NCBI GenBank assembly: GCA_046155815.1 | Contig: JBJXFY010000139.1 | Location: 1 to 13,112 of the forward strand | Direction of reading: 5' to 3' | Origin: JBJXFY01 sp046155815 | GTDB lineage: Bacteria; Verrucomicrobiota; Verrucomicrobiia; Limisphaerales; CAIMTB01 | Length of the DNA: 13,112 bases | Shown: one piece after another, positions 7,050 to 13,112 of the stretch | Layout of the letters: each line of letters begins with the position of its first letter | Numbering within the stretch: position 1 is the first letter of the stretch | Notes under the pieces: generated by a model | The model's input: the letters and a program-made list of their open reading frames with translations, nothing else | Told to the model about the DNA's origin: nothing | Databases searched by the model: none | Position numbers and translations under genes: made by a program

Positions 7050-9494
7050 TCATTCCCAAGTCCACCGGGCCGACGCGAAGAATCCTTGCGCGGTGTAGTC
7101 CGCGGCGCCGCCCCGGCTGGGCTCGTCGTAGGTCCAGAAAGCGTACTGGAGCGTGGCCGTGACGTTCTTCCGCATCCGCCGCGTGAAGCCGGCGGTCACA
7201 CCATGCCGCGTGTATTCGATGCCCAGCGGCAGCCCGGCAGCATTGTCCTGGGAATAGTCCGCGGTCGAGAATAGGTAACTGGCCAGCAGGTCCATCTTCT
7301 CGCTCAGGGCATAGGTGGCGGTGGCCAGCACGGTGTGAGTGTCGCCCTCGTAGGCCGCGACCTGCGGGTAGCCGTCGAGCGCGGACTCCGAGCTGGAGGT
7401 GGTGAAGATGTAGGTTGGCGCAAGATAAAGGCGGGGCCACGGGGTCAGCACCAGCCCGGCCTGCACGGTCTGAGCCCCATAGGTGGCGGCCTGGATCGAG
7501 CCGCCGGGATACACGCGCTCCGGCACGAAGAAGATGTTCGTGGCCGACATGGTCTCGGTGTCGTAGTCCGTGTCGGCGAGGCTCCACTTCAGCGAGGTGC
7601 GGAGCCACGGGAGCGGCCGCCCCGTCAGGCGAACGTCCACTCCGTGCGTCAGGGCATCGCGGCTGAGGATGAACGCGGGATAGCCGTTGCCCTGCCACGT
7701 GAGATCCTGGTCGCGGGGGTGGTCGAAGTCCGTGCTTCGGTCACGAAACTTGTAGGCCGCCTGCAGTGACACCTGCTTCCACGGGGAGACGGTGAAGCCC
7801 GTCCTGGCCTCGCCCAGGCTGCCGGTGGCGTCCGAGTCCCGCAGGAACTCACTAGCCCCGTCAGTGAGACCTTCCTCGTAGTAGTCATAGTTCTCGCCAA
7901 GCAGGCGGCCTTCAGCCCAGAGAGTCGTCCATGGAAGGCCGGTGTAGCGCAGGCCGGCGTTGGCCTCGGTGGCGGCGCGGTCGGAGTTCGAGTCATACTG
8001 CACCGGCAGCGTGAACTGGCTGCCTCCGGCGAAGCCCTCTCGGCGGGTCCAGTCACTCTGCACGCCGGCGTTGAAATGCAGGTCCTTCCACGGCCCGAGC
8101 AGGGTGTTGGCGTTGATGATGTGCGAGTCGCGGCGCAGCGTGATGTCATCCGCCTCCGCATCGAGCGTCGGGGGCAGCGTCGGGTCCGAGGGCAGGAAGT
8201 TTTCAAGGCTGAAGAAGCCCTGGCCCTCCATGTGGGAGTAGAGGTATCCGCCGGAAACGTAGCACCAGTCCTTCAGCCGCTTGTCGAGGGTGAGCGTGTT
8301 GGCCGCCTGCCAGTGCTGCTGGTTGTTCCGGATGTTGCGGCCATAGTCGAACGGCGGGCTGGCCTGCTCCACGTTCGCCCGGCGGGTCTGGTTGTTCCAC
8401 CATTCGAGGCGGGACTCGTTCTGCAGGTTCACCGTCCAGGCCAGGGCGGTGACGTTCAGCATGATCTGCTGCAGCTCCTCGTCCACCGTGGCGAGGTTCG
8501 GATAGATGTTCTTGGTGCCGCCGTCGGGGCCGGAGACGCCGCCCCATTGCGTCGTGGCGTAGTCACCTTGCCGGCTCTCGTAGTCGTAGCGGATGGTGAT
8601 TTCCGGGAGGTCGGGCCGTCGCAGGCCGGCCTCAAAGAAGGCCGCCTGATGCTCGACGTACAGGTCTTCCCCTCCGCGGTTCAGTGCCGGGAGGTTCCAC
8701 GGCGCGTAGTAACCGCCCGTGTCGTCCGAGTAGCTTTGCCACTGGGAAAATCCGGTTCTCAGGAAGCCCAAGTCCTGACGCTCCGCGCCAAGGGTGAGTT
8801 CATAGTCTTCATCGCCGCCAATGACGCGGCCGTCGGCCGTGAAGGTGGTCTTCGGATCCAGCTCCTGCTTCAGCGAGAACTCCGTCAGCCCACCCGCCCA
8901 GCCCTCGCGCAGGCCAGTGTGCTGGCGGAACACCTGCTCGTTGCCGTCCACCGTGATGAAGCGCACGGCCGGCATGACGCTGAAGGCCAGCACCGGTGCG
9001 GGCGGCGCGTCGTCCCACAATGCGCCCCGGTCAATCCACGCCCGCACCAATCCGACCTCCGCGGCGGTCAACGGCTCCGCCCTGCCCTCCGGCGGCATGT
9101 GGAGGTCCGCGTCGGCGGGCAGGCGGGCGACGTAGTGGATGAGCGGACTGTTCCGGCTGTCGCCCGGCATGATGTTGGCCAGCCTGGCCGCGTCAGGGGG
9201 AAGCTTCTCGTTGTACTCTTCGAGCAGGCTGCCGGAAGCGAGGGCATCGGCGCGGTTGTCGAGGCGGTAGCGGCTCCTCGGCTTTTCCGCGCCGTGGCAG
9301 CGGAGGCAAGAACGCTCGAGGAGCGGAAGAATGCCCTGCCTGAAACTCACTTCGCCCGTGGCGGCGGGCGGGAGCTGGTCGAGGTCAATGTCGCCGGCGG
9401 GACCGGAGCGGGCGCAGGGCGCGAGGAGGAGGACGACGACGAGGACGAGGACGAAGGACGTGCGCGGGGGGGACTTGGAGGCTGCCCGGCGCAT
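7050..9494 (-). CDS. Outer-membrane beta-barrel (MtrB/PioB-like) with fused N-terminal cytochrome c domain
   Basis: The product is 814 residues. A signal peptide (hydrophobic residues 13-25) leads to the periplasm. Residues about 48-165 are a planctomycete-type cytochrome c domain: FRQGILPLLERSCLRCHG with haem motif Cys63-x-x-Cys66-His67, then RLDNRADAL, MPGDSRNSPLI, and the probable axial Met133 in LHMPPEG. Residues about 180-814 show alternating strands, many Tyr/Trp and Asp/Asn turns (GLRRPDLPEITIRYDY, TATLQYAFWTYDE) and a C-terminal strand ending in aromatics (ARWTWE), as expected of a large outer-membrane barrel. Paired with the multiheme cytochrome gene one base upstream, it fits the porin half of an electron conduit such as MtrB or PioB. 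I chose ATG 9494 because it follows the upstream stop by one base. An ATG at 9530 would add 12 residues before the signal peptide. Barrel and haem domain are firm; the conduit role is inferred. Confidence 0.82.
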   Translation of the reverse strand: MRRAASKSPPRTSFVLVLVVVLLLAPCARSGPAGDIDLDQLPPAATGEVSFRQGILPLLERSCLRCHGAEKPRSRYRLDNRADALASGSLLEEYNEKLPPDAARLANIMPGDSRNSPLIHYVARLPADADLHMPPEGRAEPLTAAEVGLVRAWIDRGALWDDAPPAPVLAFSVMPAVRFITVDGNEQVFRQHTGLREGWAGGLTEFSLKQELDPKTTFTADGRVIGGDEDYELTLGAERQDLGFLRTGFSQWQSYSDDTGGYYAPWNLPALNRGGEDLYVEHQAAFFEAGLRRPDLPEITIRYDYESRQGDYATTQWGGVSGPDGGTKNIYPNLATVDEELQQIMLNVTALAWTVNLQNESRLEWWNNQTRRANVEQASPPFDYGRNIRNNQQHWQAANTLTLDKRLKDWCYVSGGYLYSHMEGQGFFSLENFLPSDPTLPPTLDAEADDITLRRDSHIINANTLLGPWKDLHFNAGVQSDWTRREGFAGGSQFTLPVQYDSNSDRAATEANAGLRYTGLPWTTLWAEGRLLGENYDYYEEGLTDGASEFLRDSDATGSLGEARTGFTVSPWKQVSLQAAYKFRDRSTDFDHPRDQDLTWQGNGYPAFILSRDALTHGVDVRLTGRPLPWLRTSLKWSLADTDYDTETMSATNIFFVPERVYPGGSIQAATYGAQTVQAGLVLTPWPRLYLAPTYIFTTSSSESALDGYPQVAAYEGDTHTVLATATYALSEKMDLLASYLFSTADYSQDNAAGLPLGIEYTRHGVTAGFTRRMRKNVTATLQYAFWTYDEPSRGGAADYTAQGFFASARWTWE

Positions 9495-9495
9495 C

Positions 9496-10287
9496 CTAGT
9501 ACAGCAGCTTGGGGTTGAAGTTGCTGCCATGCACGGCCGTGTGACAGCCGGCTGACCAGCAGGTGCCCTGGCTCAGGAAGGACGTGTGATCAATCTTCCC
9601 GATGACGATCTCGCCCGGATCGGCCTGCATCTGGGCGTGGCACTTGAGGCAGAGGTTCACGTCGCGCTCGGTGAGCAGGAAGCGGTTCACCGAGCCGTGC
9701 GGGTGGTGGCACTGGACGCAGCCGTCGCGCAGCGCCTCGTGCTCGAAGACGAAGACGTGGTTCTGCTCACGGTGGCAGTGGAGGCAGGGTTCGTTGAGCC
9801 GCGCCATGCCGAGGCCGCCGGCGGGCTTGAAGATCGCCGCACCGTGGGGGTCGTGGCAGTCCACGCAGTTCATCCGGCCCTCGACCACGGGATGGTGCGA
9901 CGGCATCCGGAACTGCGCGTGTTGCTCCAGGTGGCAGGTGAAGCACGCCTCGGGCTTTTTCCCGGGATTGATGATGTACTGCGCGCGCTCGTAAGGCGCC
10001 TCCACATGCCGGCTGCCGGGCCCGTGGCACGACTCGCACGACGTGCCGCCCGGCACCTGGTGATGATCGAAGTGGACGCGGACGTGCGGGCTGGCGTCGA
10101 AGGTCGCGAATTGCACCACGTGGCAGTCACGGCAGGCGTCATTGCCGACGTAGGTCGCGCCCTCGATCTCGAGCGGCACGAGCGCGGCGCGCTGGCCGGT
10201 GGCGCAGGAGGTGATGAAGCCGGCCACGAGGCCCAGCAGCAGCAGCGCGACGGTGGCGGCGAGGCCTTGGTGGAAGGGTGAGGTCAT
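9496..10287 (-). CDS. Exported multiheme c-type cytochrome, MtrA/DmsE type
   Basis: The product is 263 residues. A hydrophobic N-terminus (residues 9-25) ends in a lipobox-like ITSC with Cys28, so it may be lipid-anchored; if not, it is a periplasmic protein. Seven CXXCH motifs bind haem c: Cys52, 84, 115, 141, 168, 190 and 213 begin them. An eighth, CWSAGCH at 243-249, has four residues between the cysteines. Several His residues between motifs (68, 75, 76, 94, 123, 131, 132) can serve as second axial ligands. Phrases such as DPHGA, HHPHGSVNRFLL and the end HTAVHGSNFNP are typical of DmsE/MtrA-family cytochromes. Those usually carry ten haems in about 330 residues, so this one is short. It should form the electron wire inside the barrel encoded next, one base downstream. 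An in-frame extension upstream to 10683 lies over the divergent gene and lacks a signal, so I reject it. Confidence 0.9.
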   Translation of the reverse strand: MTSPFHQGLAATVALLLLGLVAGFITSCATGQRAALVPLEIEGATYVGNDACRDCHVVQFATFDASPHVRVHFDHHQVPGGTSCESCHGPGSRHVEAPYERAQYIINPGKKPEACFTCHLEQHAQFRMPSHHPVVEGRMNCVDCHDPHGAAIFKPAGGLGMARLNEPCLHCHREQNHVFVFEHEALRDGCVQCHHPHGSVNRFLLTERDVNLCLKCHAQMQADPGEIVIGKIDHTSFLSQGTCWSAGCHTAVHGSNFNPKLLY

Positions 10288-10383
10288 CGTGGCCGCCGTT
10301 GGGTGACCGGGCGGCACGCGGGCGGGCCCACGTCGTGTAATTCCAGGATGGCGCGGCCGGCAAACTCTTTGTAGAGACACCCC
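10288..10383. promoter_or_regulatory. Divergent intergenic region between the cytochrome and DNRLRE-type genes
   Basis: These 96 bases lie between the start of the cytochrome gene (10287, minus) and the start of the secreted DNRLRE-type protein (10384, plus). Both promoters should be here. I see no clear -35/-10 pair, no riboswitch-like fold and no good Shine-Dalgarno for either gene. The stretch from about 10335 to 10375 has somewhat more A+T (GTAATTCC, AAACTCTTTGTAG) than its surroundings. Confidence 0.35.
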
Positions 10384-11286
10384 ATGCCACGAGGGCTCGT
10401 TCCCGCGTTGCTGGCCACACTCGCGGCCAGTGCCGAAAGCCTCGTGCTCCGGCCCGTCGCGGACACGAGTCTCTTCGCGGTGAACCGCGGGACAAACAAC
10501 CTCGGCGCCAGTTCCACGCTGGTGGCCGGCGCGAATTTCAAGGGCGAGCCGGGCCGCGCGCTGCTGCGCTTCGACGTGGCGGGCGCGATCCCGGCCGACG
10601 CCGTGGTCACGCGGGCCGTCCTGAGCGTGGCCGTCACGCAGGAGCCGCAGACCGGCGGCGTGGCGTCGGACTTCACGCTGCACCGGATGCTGGCCTCTTG
10701 GTCCGAAGGACGCGGCACGGGCAACCTCGGCTTAGGCGCGCTTCCCGGAGAGCCGACCTGGACCCATCGGGCCTTTCCCGGCGCGGCGTGGGCGGCGCCG
10801 GGGTCCGCACCCGGCGCCGAGCACTTCGCGGCGCCGAGCGCCACCATCCGCCTCGCGTTTCCGGAGAAGTACACGTTCCCCGACTCGGCGGAGCTGCGGG
10901 CCGACATCCAGCACTGGCTGGCGGCGCCGGACAGGAACTTCGGCTGGCTGCTGCGCTCCACGGCGGAGGGCACGCCAGGGACGGCCCGGCGCATCGCCGC
11001 CCGTGAGACGCCCGCGGATGCCCCGGAACTGGAGGTCGAGTTCATCCGCGTGACGCGGCCGGCCTTCGGCCCGGTGGGGCGCGACGGTGACGCGCTGGCC
11101 ATCGAATTCACCGTGCCGGCGGGCAACATCTACGCGCTCGAGGCCCTGGCCGGGCTGGGTGGAACCAACTGGATCACCGTGACGAACGTGGCCGCGAAGC
11201 TCGCCGACGTGCCCGCGCGGGTGCTTGAGCCGCTGGACCAGCCACAGCATTTCTACCGGCTCGCGGACGTGGCGGACATTGATTGA
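10384..11286 (+). CDS. Secreted DNRLRE-type beta-sandwich protein
   Basis: The product is 300 residues. A signal peptide lies at residues 1-17 (LVPALLATLAASA). Residues about 18-221 match the DNRLRE/CBM96-like domain common in secreted Verrucomicrobia and Planctomycetota proteins. It opens with VLRPVADTSLF and the NRGTNNLGA turn, followed by RALLRFDVAGAIPADA, TLHRMLASWSEGRGTGN, the WTHRAFPGAAW block and NFGWLLRS. These domains are thought to act in binding carbohydrate or in surface structure; the ligand here is unknown. Residues about 235-297 form a second small beta module (FTVPAGNIYALEALAG, then QHFYRLADV) of a kind often found at the C-terminus of such proteins. There is no catalytic motif. 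It is divergent from the cytochrome-barrel pair and 36 bases before leuS. ATG 10384 is the only start that gives the signal peptide. Confidence in the family is high, in function low. Confidence 0.85.
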   Translation: MPRGLVPALLATLAASAESLVLRPVADTSLFAVNRGTNNLGASSTLVAGANFKGEPGRALLRFDVAGAIPADAVVTRAVLSVAVTQEPQTGGVASDFTLHRMLASWSEGRGTGNLGLGALPGEPTWTHRAFPGAAWAAPGSAPGAEHFAAPSATIRLAFPEKYTFPDSAELRADIQHWLAAPDRNFGWLLRSTAEGTPGTARRIAARETPADAPELEVEFIRVTRPAFGPVGRDGDALAIEFTVPAGNIYALEALAGLGGTNWITVTNVAAKLADVPARVLEPLDQPQHFYRLADVADID

Positions 11287-11298
11287 GGCGCGCCCCGC

Positions 11299-11318
11299 GG
11301 CGGCCTATGCTGGCCGCC
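11299..11318 (+). other. GC-rich hairpin just upstream of leuS
   Basis: GGCGGCC, a TATGCT loop and GGCCGCC make a perfect 7-bp stem. It is followed by CTTT and then the leuS ATG at 11323. It begins 12 bases after the stop of the DNRLRE-type gene. It could be a short terminator for that gene, although the T-run is only three bases, or a structure that hides the leuS ribosome binding region. No Shine-Dalgarno is visible there. Confidence 0.35.
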
Positions 11319-11322
11319 CTTT

Positions 11323-13112
11323 ATGTCGCGGCGACAGTACCCGTTTCACCTGATCGAACCGAAGTGGCAGGCCCGCTGGGACGCGGAGCAGACCTTCCGC
11401 GCCTTCAACCCCGGCGAGGCCGTGCCGGACGGGCATCCCTTCGGCGCGCGGCACGGGCTGGCGGGCCGGACCGCGTCCGCCGCGGAGCTGCCGCCGAAGT
11501 TCTACCTCCTCGACATGTTCCCGTATCCCTCGGGCGCCGGCCTGCACGTCGGCCACCCCGAGGGCTACACGGCCACGGACATCCTGTCCCGGTACCGGCG
11601 CGCCTGCGGGCGGAACGTGCTGCACCCGATGGGCTGGGATTCCTTCGGCCTGCCGGCGGAGCAGTACGCAGTCAAGACCGGCCAGCACCCGCGGGTCACG
11701 ACCGAGGCGAACATCGCGAACTTCACCCGGCAGATTAAGTCTCTTGGTTTCAGCTACGACTGGTCGCGCGAGATCGCCACGACGGACCCGGAGTACTTCA
11801 AATGGACGCAGTGGATCTTCCTTCAGCTCTACAATGCGTGGTTCAACCCGGAGACGAACCGGGCGGAGCCGATCGGCACGCTGAAGTATCCGGCCGGCTG
11901 CGATACCGACGAAAAGAAGCGTGCTTACCGCGACTCCAAGCGCCTCGCCTATGTCAGCGAAGCACCGGTGAACTGGTGCCCCGAACTGGGCACGGTGCTC
12001 GCCAACGAGGAGGTCATTGACGGCCGGAGCGAGGTCGGCGGCTTCCCGGTCATCCGCAGGCCGATGCGGCAATGGATGCTCCGCATCACCGCTTACGCGG
12101 AGCGCCTGCTGGCCGACCTCGACACGATTGACTGGAGCGACTCGCTGAAGGAGATGCAGCGGAACTGGATCGGCCGGAGCGAGGGCGCCGAAGTTGATTT
12201 TCAGGTGGATGGTCACGCGGCGAAAATCCGCGTCTTCACCACGCGGCCCGACACGCTCTTCGGCGCGACCTACATGGTGCTGTCGCCGGAGCACAAGCTC
12301 GTCGCCGAGATCACGACCGGCACGCAACGCGACGCCGTGAAGAGGTATCAGGAGTTAGCCTCGACCAAAAGCGACCTGGAACGCACCGAGCTGGCCAAGG
12401 AAAAGACCGGCGTCTGGACTGGCGCTTACGCCATCAATCCAGTCACCGACGAACAGATCCCCGTCTGGATCGCCGACTACGTGCTCGCAAGCTATGGCAC
12501 CGGGGCGATCATGGCCGTGCCGGCCCATGACGAGCGGGATTGGGAATTCGCTGAGAAGTTTGGATTGGTCGCTAGGTGTGTAGTGGGGACGAAGAAACCT
12601 CATGCGCTGGATCTGTCGAAAGGATACGAGATCCGCTGGATGACGGTTTGGAACCCGACCAACCCTCAAGAACATATCGGCTTCTTTTTAGCCGGCGGCA
12701 GCTACTCGCTCGAAGGTTTCTCGATCAATTCGGCAAACTCGGAGATATCTATAGACGGTCTATCTACGACCGAGGCCAAGCAGAGAATCACGGAATGGCT
12801 GGAGGTCAAAGGTCTTGGCAAGAAGACCATCAATTTCAAGCTGCGCGACTGGCTGTTCAGCCGGCAACGCTACTGGGGCGAGCCGTTCCCCATCGTCTGG
12901 AAGAAGGACGCCGCCGGGAATCTCCACCACGAGTCACTGCCGGAGAGCGCCCTGCCCGTCCTGCCGCCGACCTTGGAGGACTACAAACCCACCGCCGACG
13001 GCCAGCCTCCGCTTGCCCGCGCGCAGGACTGGGTGAATCTGCCGGACGGCTCGGTCCGAGAGACCAACACCATGCCCCAGTGGGCCGGGAGCTGCTGGTA
13101 CTACCTCCGCTA
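11323..13112 (+). CDS. leuS: Leucyl-tRNA synthetase, C-terminus cut off by window edge
   Basis: An open frame of 596 codons runs from ATG 11323 to the right edge. The enzyme charges tRNA-Leu with leucine in the cytoplasm and edits mischarged tRNA. The class Ia HIGH motif is HVGH at 75-78, after DMFPYPSGAGL. The expected synthetase blocks NVLHPMGWDSFGLPAE, APVNWCPELGTVLANEEV and QRNWIGRSEG follow. The CP1 editing domain covers about 250-410, with the threonine-rich TTRPDT at 306-311 and the editing Asp406 in HDERD. The catalytic core resumes with SRQRYWGEPFP at 513-519 and AGSCWYYLR at 588-596. The KMSKS motif lies beyond the window. Insertions relative to the E. coli enzyme are present near residues 28-52, 178-200 and 420-470. 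The last of these lies in a low-G+C patch. No Shine-Dalgarno is seen. The identity is certain. Confidence 0.97.
   Translation, partial: MSRRQYPFHLIEPKWQARWDAEQTFRAFNPGEAVPDGHPFGARHGLAGRTASAAELPPKFYLLDMFPYPSGAGLHVGHPEGYTATDILSRYRRACGRNVLHPMGWDSFGLPAEQYAVKTGQHPRVTTEANIANFTRQIKSLGFSYDWSREIATTDPEYFKWTQWIFLQLYNAWFNPETNRAEPIGTLKYPAGCDTDEKKRAYRDSKRLAYVSEAPVNWCPELGTVLANEEVIDGRSEVGGFPVIRRPMRQWMLRITAYAERLLADLDTIDWSDSLKEMQRNWIGRSEGAEVDFQVDGHAAKIRVFTTRPDTLFGATYMVLSPEHKLVAEITTGTQRDAVKRYQELASTKSDLERTELAKEKTGVWTGAYAINPVTDEQIPVWIADYVLASYGTGAIMAVPAHDERDWEFAEKFGLVARCVVGTKKPHALDLSKGYEIRWMTVWNPTNPQEHIGFFLAGGSYSLEGFSINSANSEISIDGLSTTEAKQRITEWLEVKGLGKKTINFKLRDWLFSRQRYWGEPFPIVWKKDAAGNLHHESLPESALPVLPPTLEDYKPTADGQPPLARAQDWVNLPDGSVRETNTMPQWAGSCWYYLR
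12553..12800 (+). other. Low-G+C patch inside leuS
   Basis: Counting by eye over 12541-12780 gives about 50, 57, 52 and 48 percent G+C in successive 60-base blocks, against roughly two-thirds in the surrounding gene. Codons rare elsewhere in the window appear here: AGG, AGA, ATA, CTA, TCT and GTA. The frame stays open, and the encoded segment (about residues 411-493) joins the editing domain to the SRQRYWG block. It is longer than usual and includes a Trp/Tyr-rich insert (YEIRWMTVWNPTN). Confidence 0.6.

Noticed and set aside
6853..7698. 281-codon minus-strand open frame covering the 3' end of the barrel gene and the gap beyond
   Set aside because: It overlaps the barrel gene in another frame of the same strand and shows no start signal or family motif.
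9420..9460. GAG/GAC-type triplet repeat
   Set aside because: It is the complement of alternating Val and Leu codons in the barrel protein's signal peptide, not an independent repeat.
8076..9518. 480-codon plus-strand open frame opposite the barrel/cytochrome fusion
   Set aside because: It has low-complexity Arg/Val/Gly content and an acidic run that is only the complement of the signal-peptide Val/Leu codons. The minus-strand protein carries real haem and barrel features.
10288..10683. 132-codon upstream extension of the multiheme cytochrome
   Set aside because: It lies antisense to the DNRLRE-type gene and would place the lipobox/signal sequence in the middle of the protein.
11305..12327. 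340-codon minus-strand open frame opposite leuS
   Set aside because: It is antisense to an unmistakable leucyl-tRNA synthetase.

Overview
The window is about two-thirds G+C and densely coded, with no gap above about 140 bases between genes. It has no rRNA, tRNA, CRISPR array, intact insertion sequence or phage gene that I can see. The protein content points to the Verrucomicrobiota, or more broadly the Planctomycetota-Verrucomicrobiota group. The signs are a planctomycete-type cytochrome c domain, a secreted DNRLRE-type protein, a secreted matrixin-like protease with a calcium-repeat-like tail, an esterase/SMP-30 fusion, and the style of the leucyl-tRNA synthetase. This assignment is an inference from family habits, not from a marker-gene tree.

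Region 1 (1-3004) holds two divergent genes. A minus-strand gene runs off the left edge and carries the ligand pattern of a ferritin-like di-iron protein. Facing away from it is a secreted two-domain hydrolase, an esterase followed by an SMP-30/gluconolactonase propeller.

Region 2 (3071-6911, plus) is a tight operon whose stops and starts overlap by four bases at every junction (ATGA, ATGA, GTGA, GTGA). It encodes a small protein resembling only the N-terminal domain of DUF772-type transposases, a PlsC-type acyltransferase, a small secreted protein, a secreted matrixin-like zinc protease, and a small two-helix membrane protein. The last gene is broken by one base at a run of five G. The operon looks devoted to the envelope and secretion.

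Region 3 (7050-10287, minus) is the most interesting part. An exported multiheme cytochrome (seven CXXCH motifs plus one CX4CH) of the MtrA/DmsE type is followed after one base by a large outer-membrane beta-barrel protein. The pair matches the porin-cytochrome conduits (MtrAB/PioAB-like) that move electrons across the outer membrane. Unusually, the barrel protein carries its own N-terminal planctomycete-type mono-heme cytochrome c domain, while the multiheme partner has fewer hemes than the ten of MtrA. No extracellular MtrC-like cytochrome and no inner-membrane quinol oxidase are visible here.

Region 4 (10384-13112, plus) starts with a secreted DNRLRE-type protein, divergent from the cytochrome. 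It ends with the first 596 codons of leuS, which runs off the right edge and contains a patch of about 250 bases of much lower G+C.
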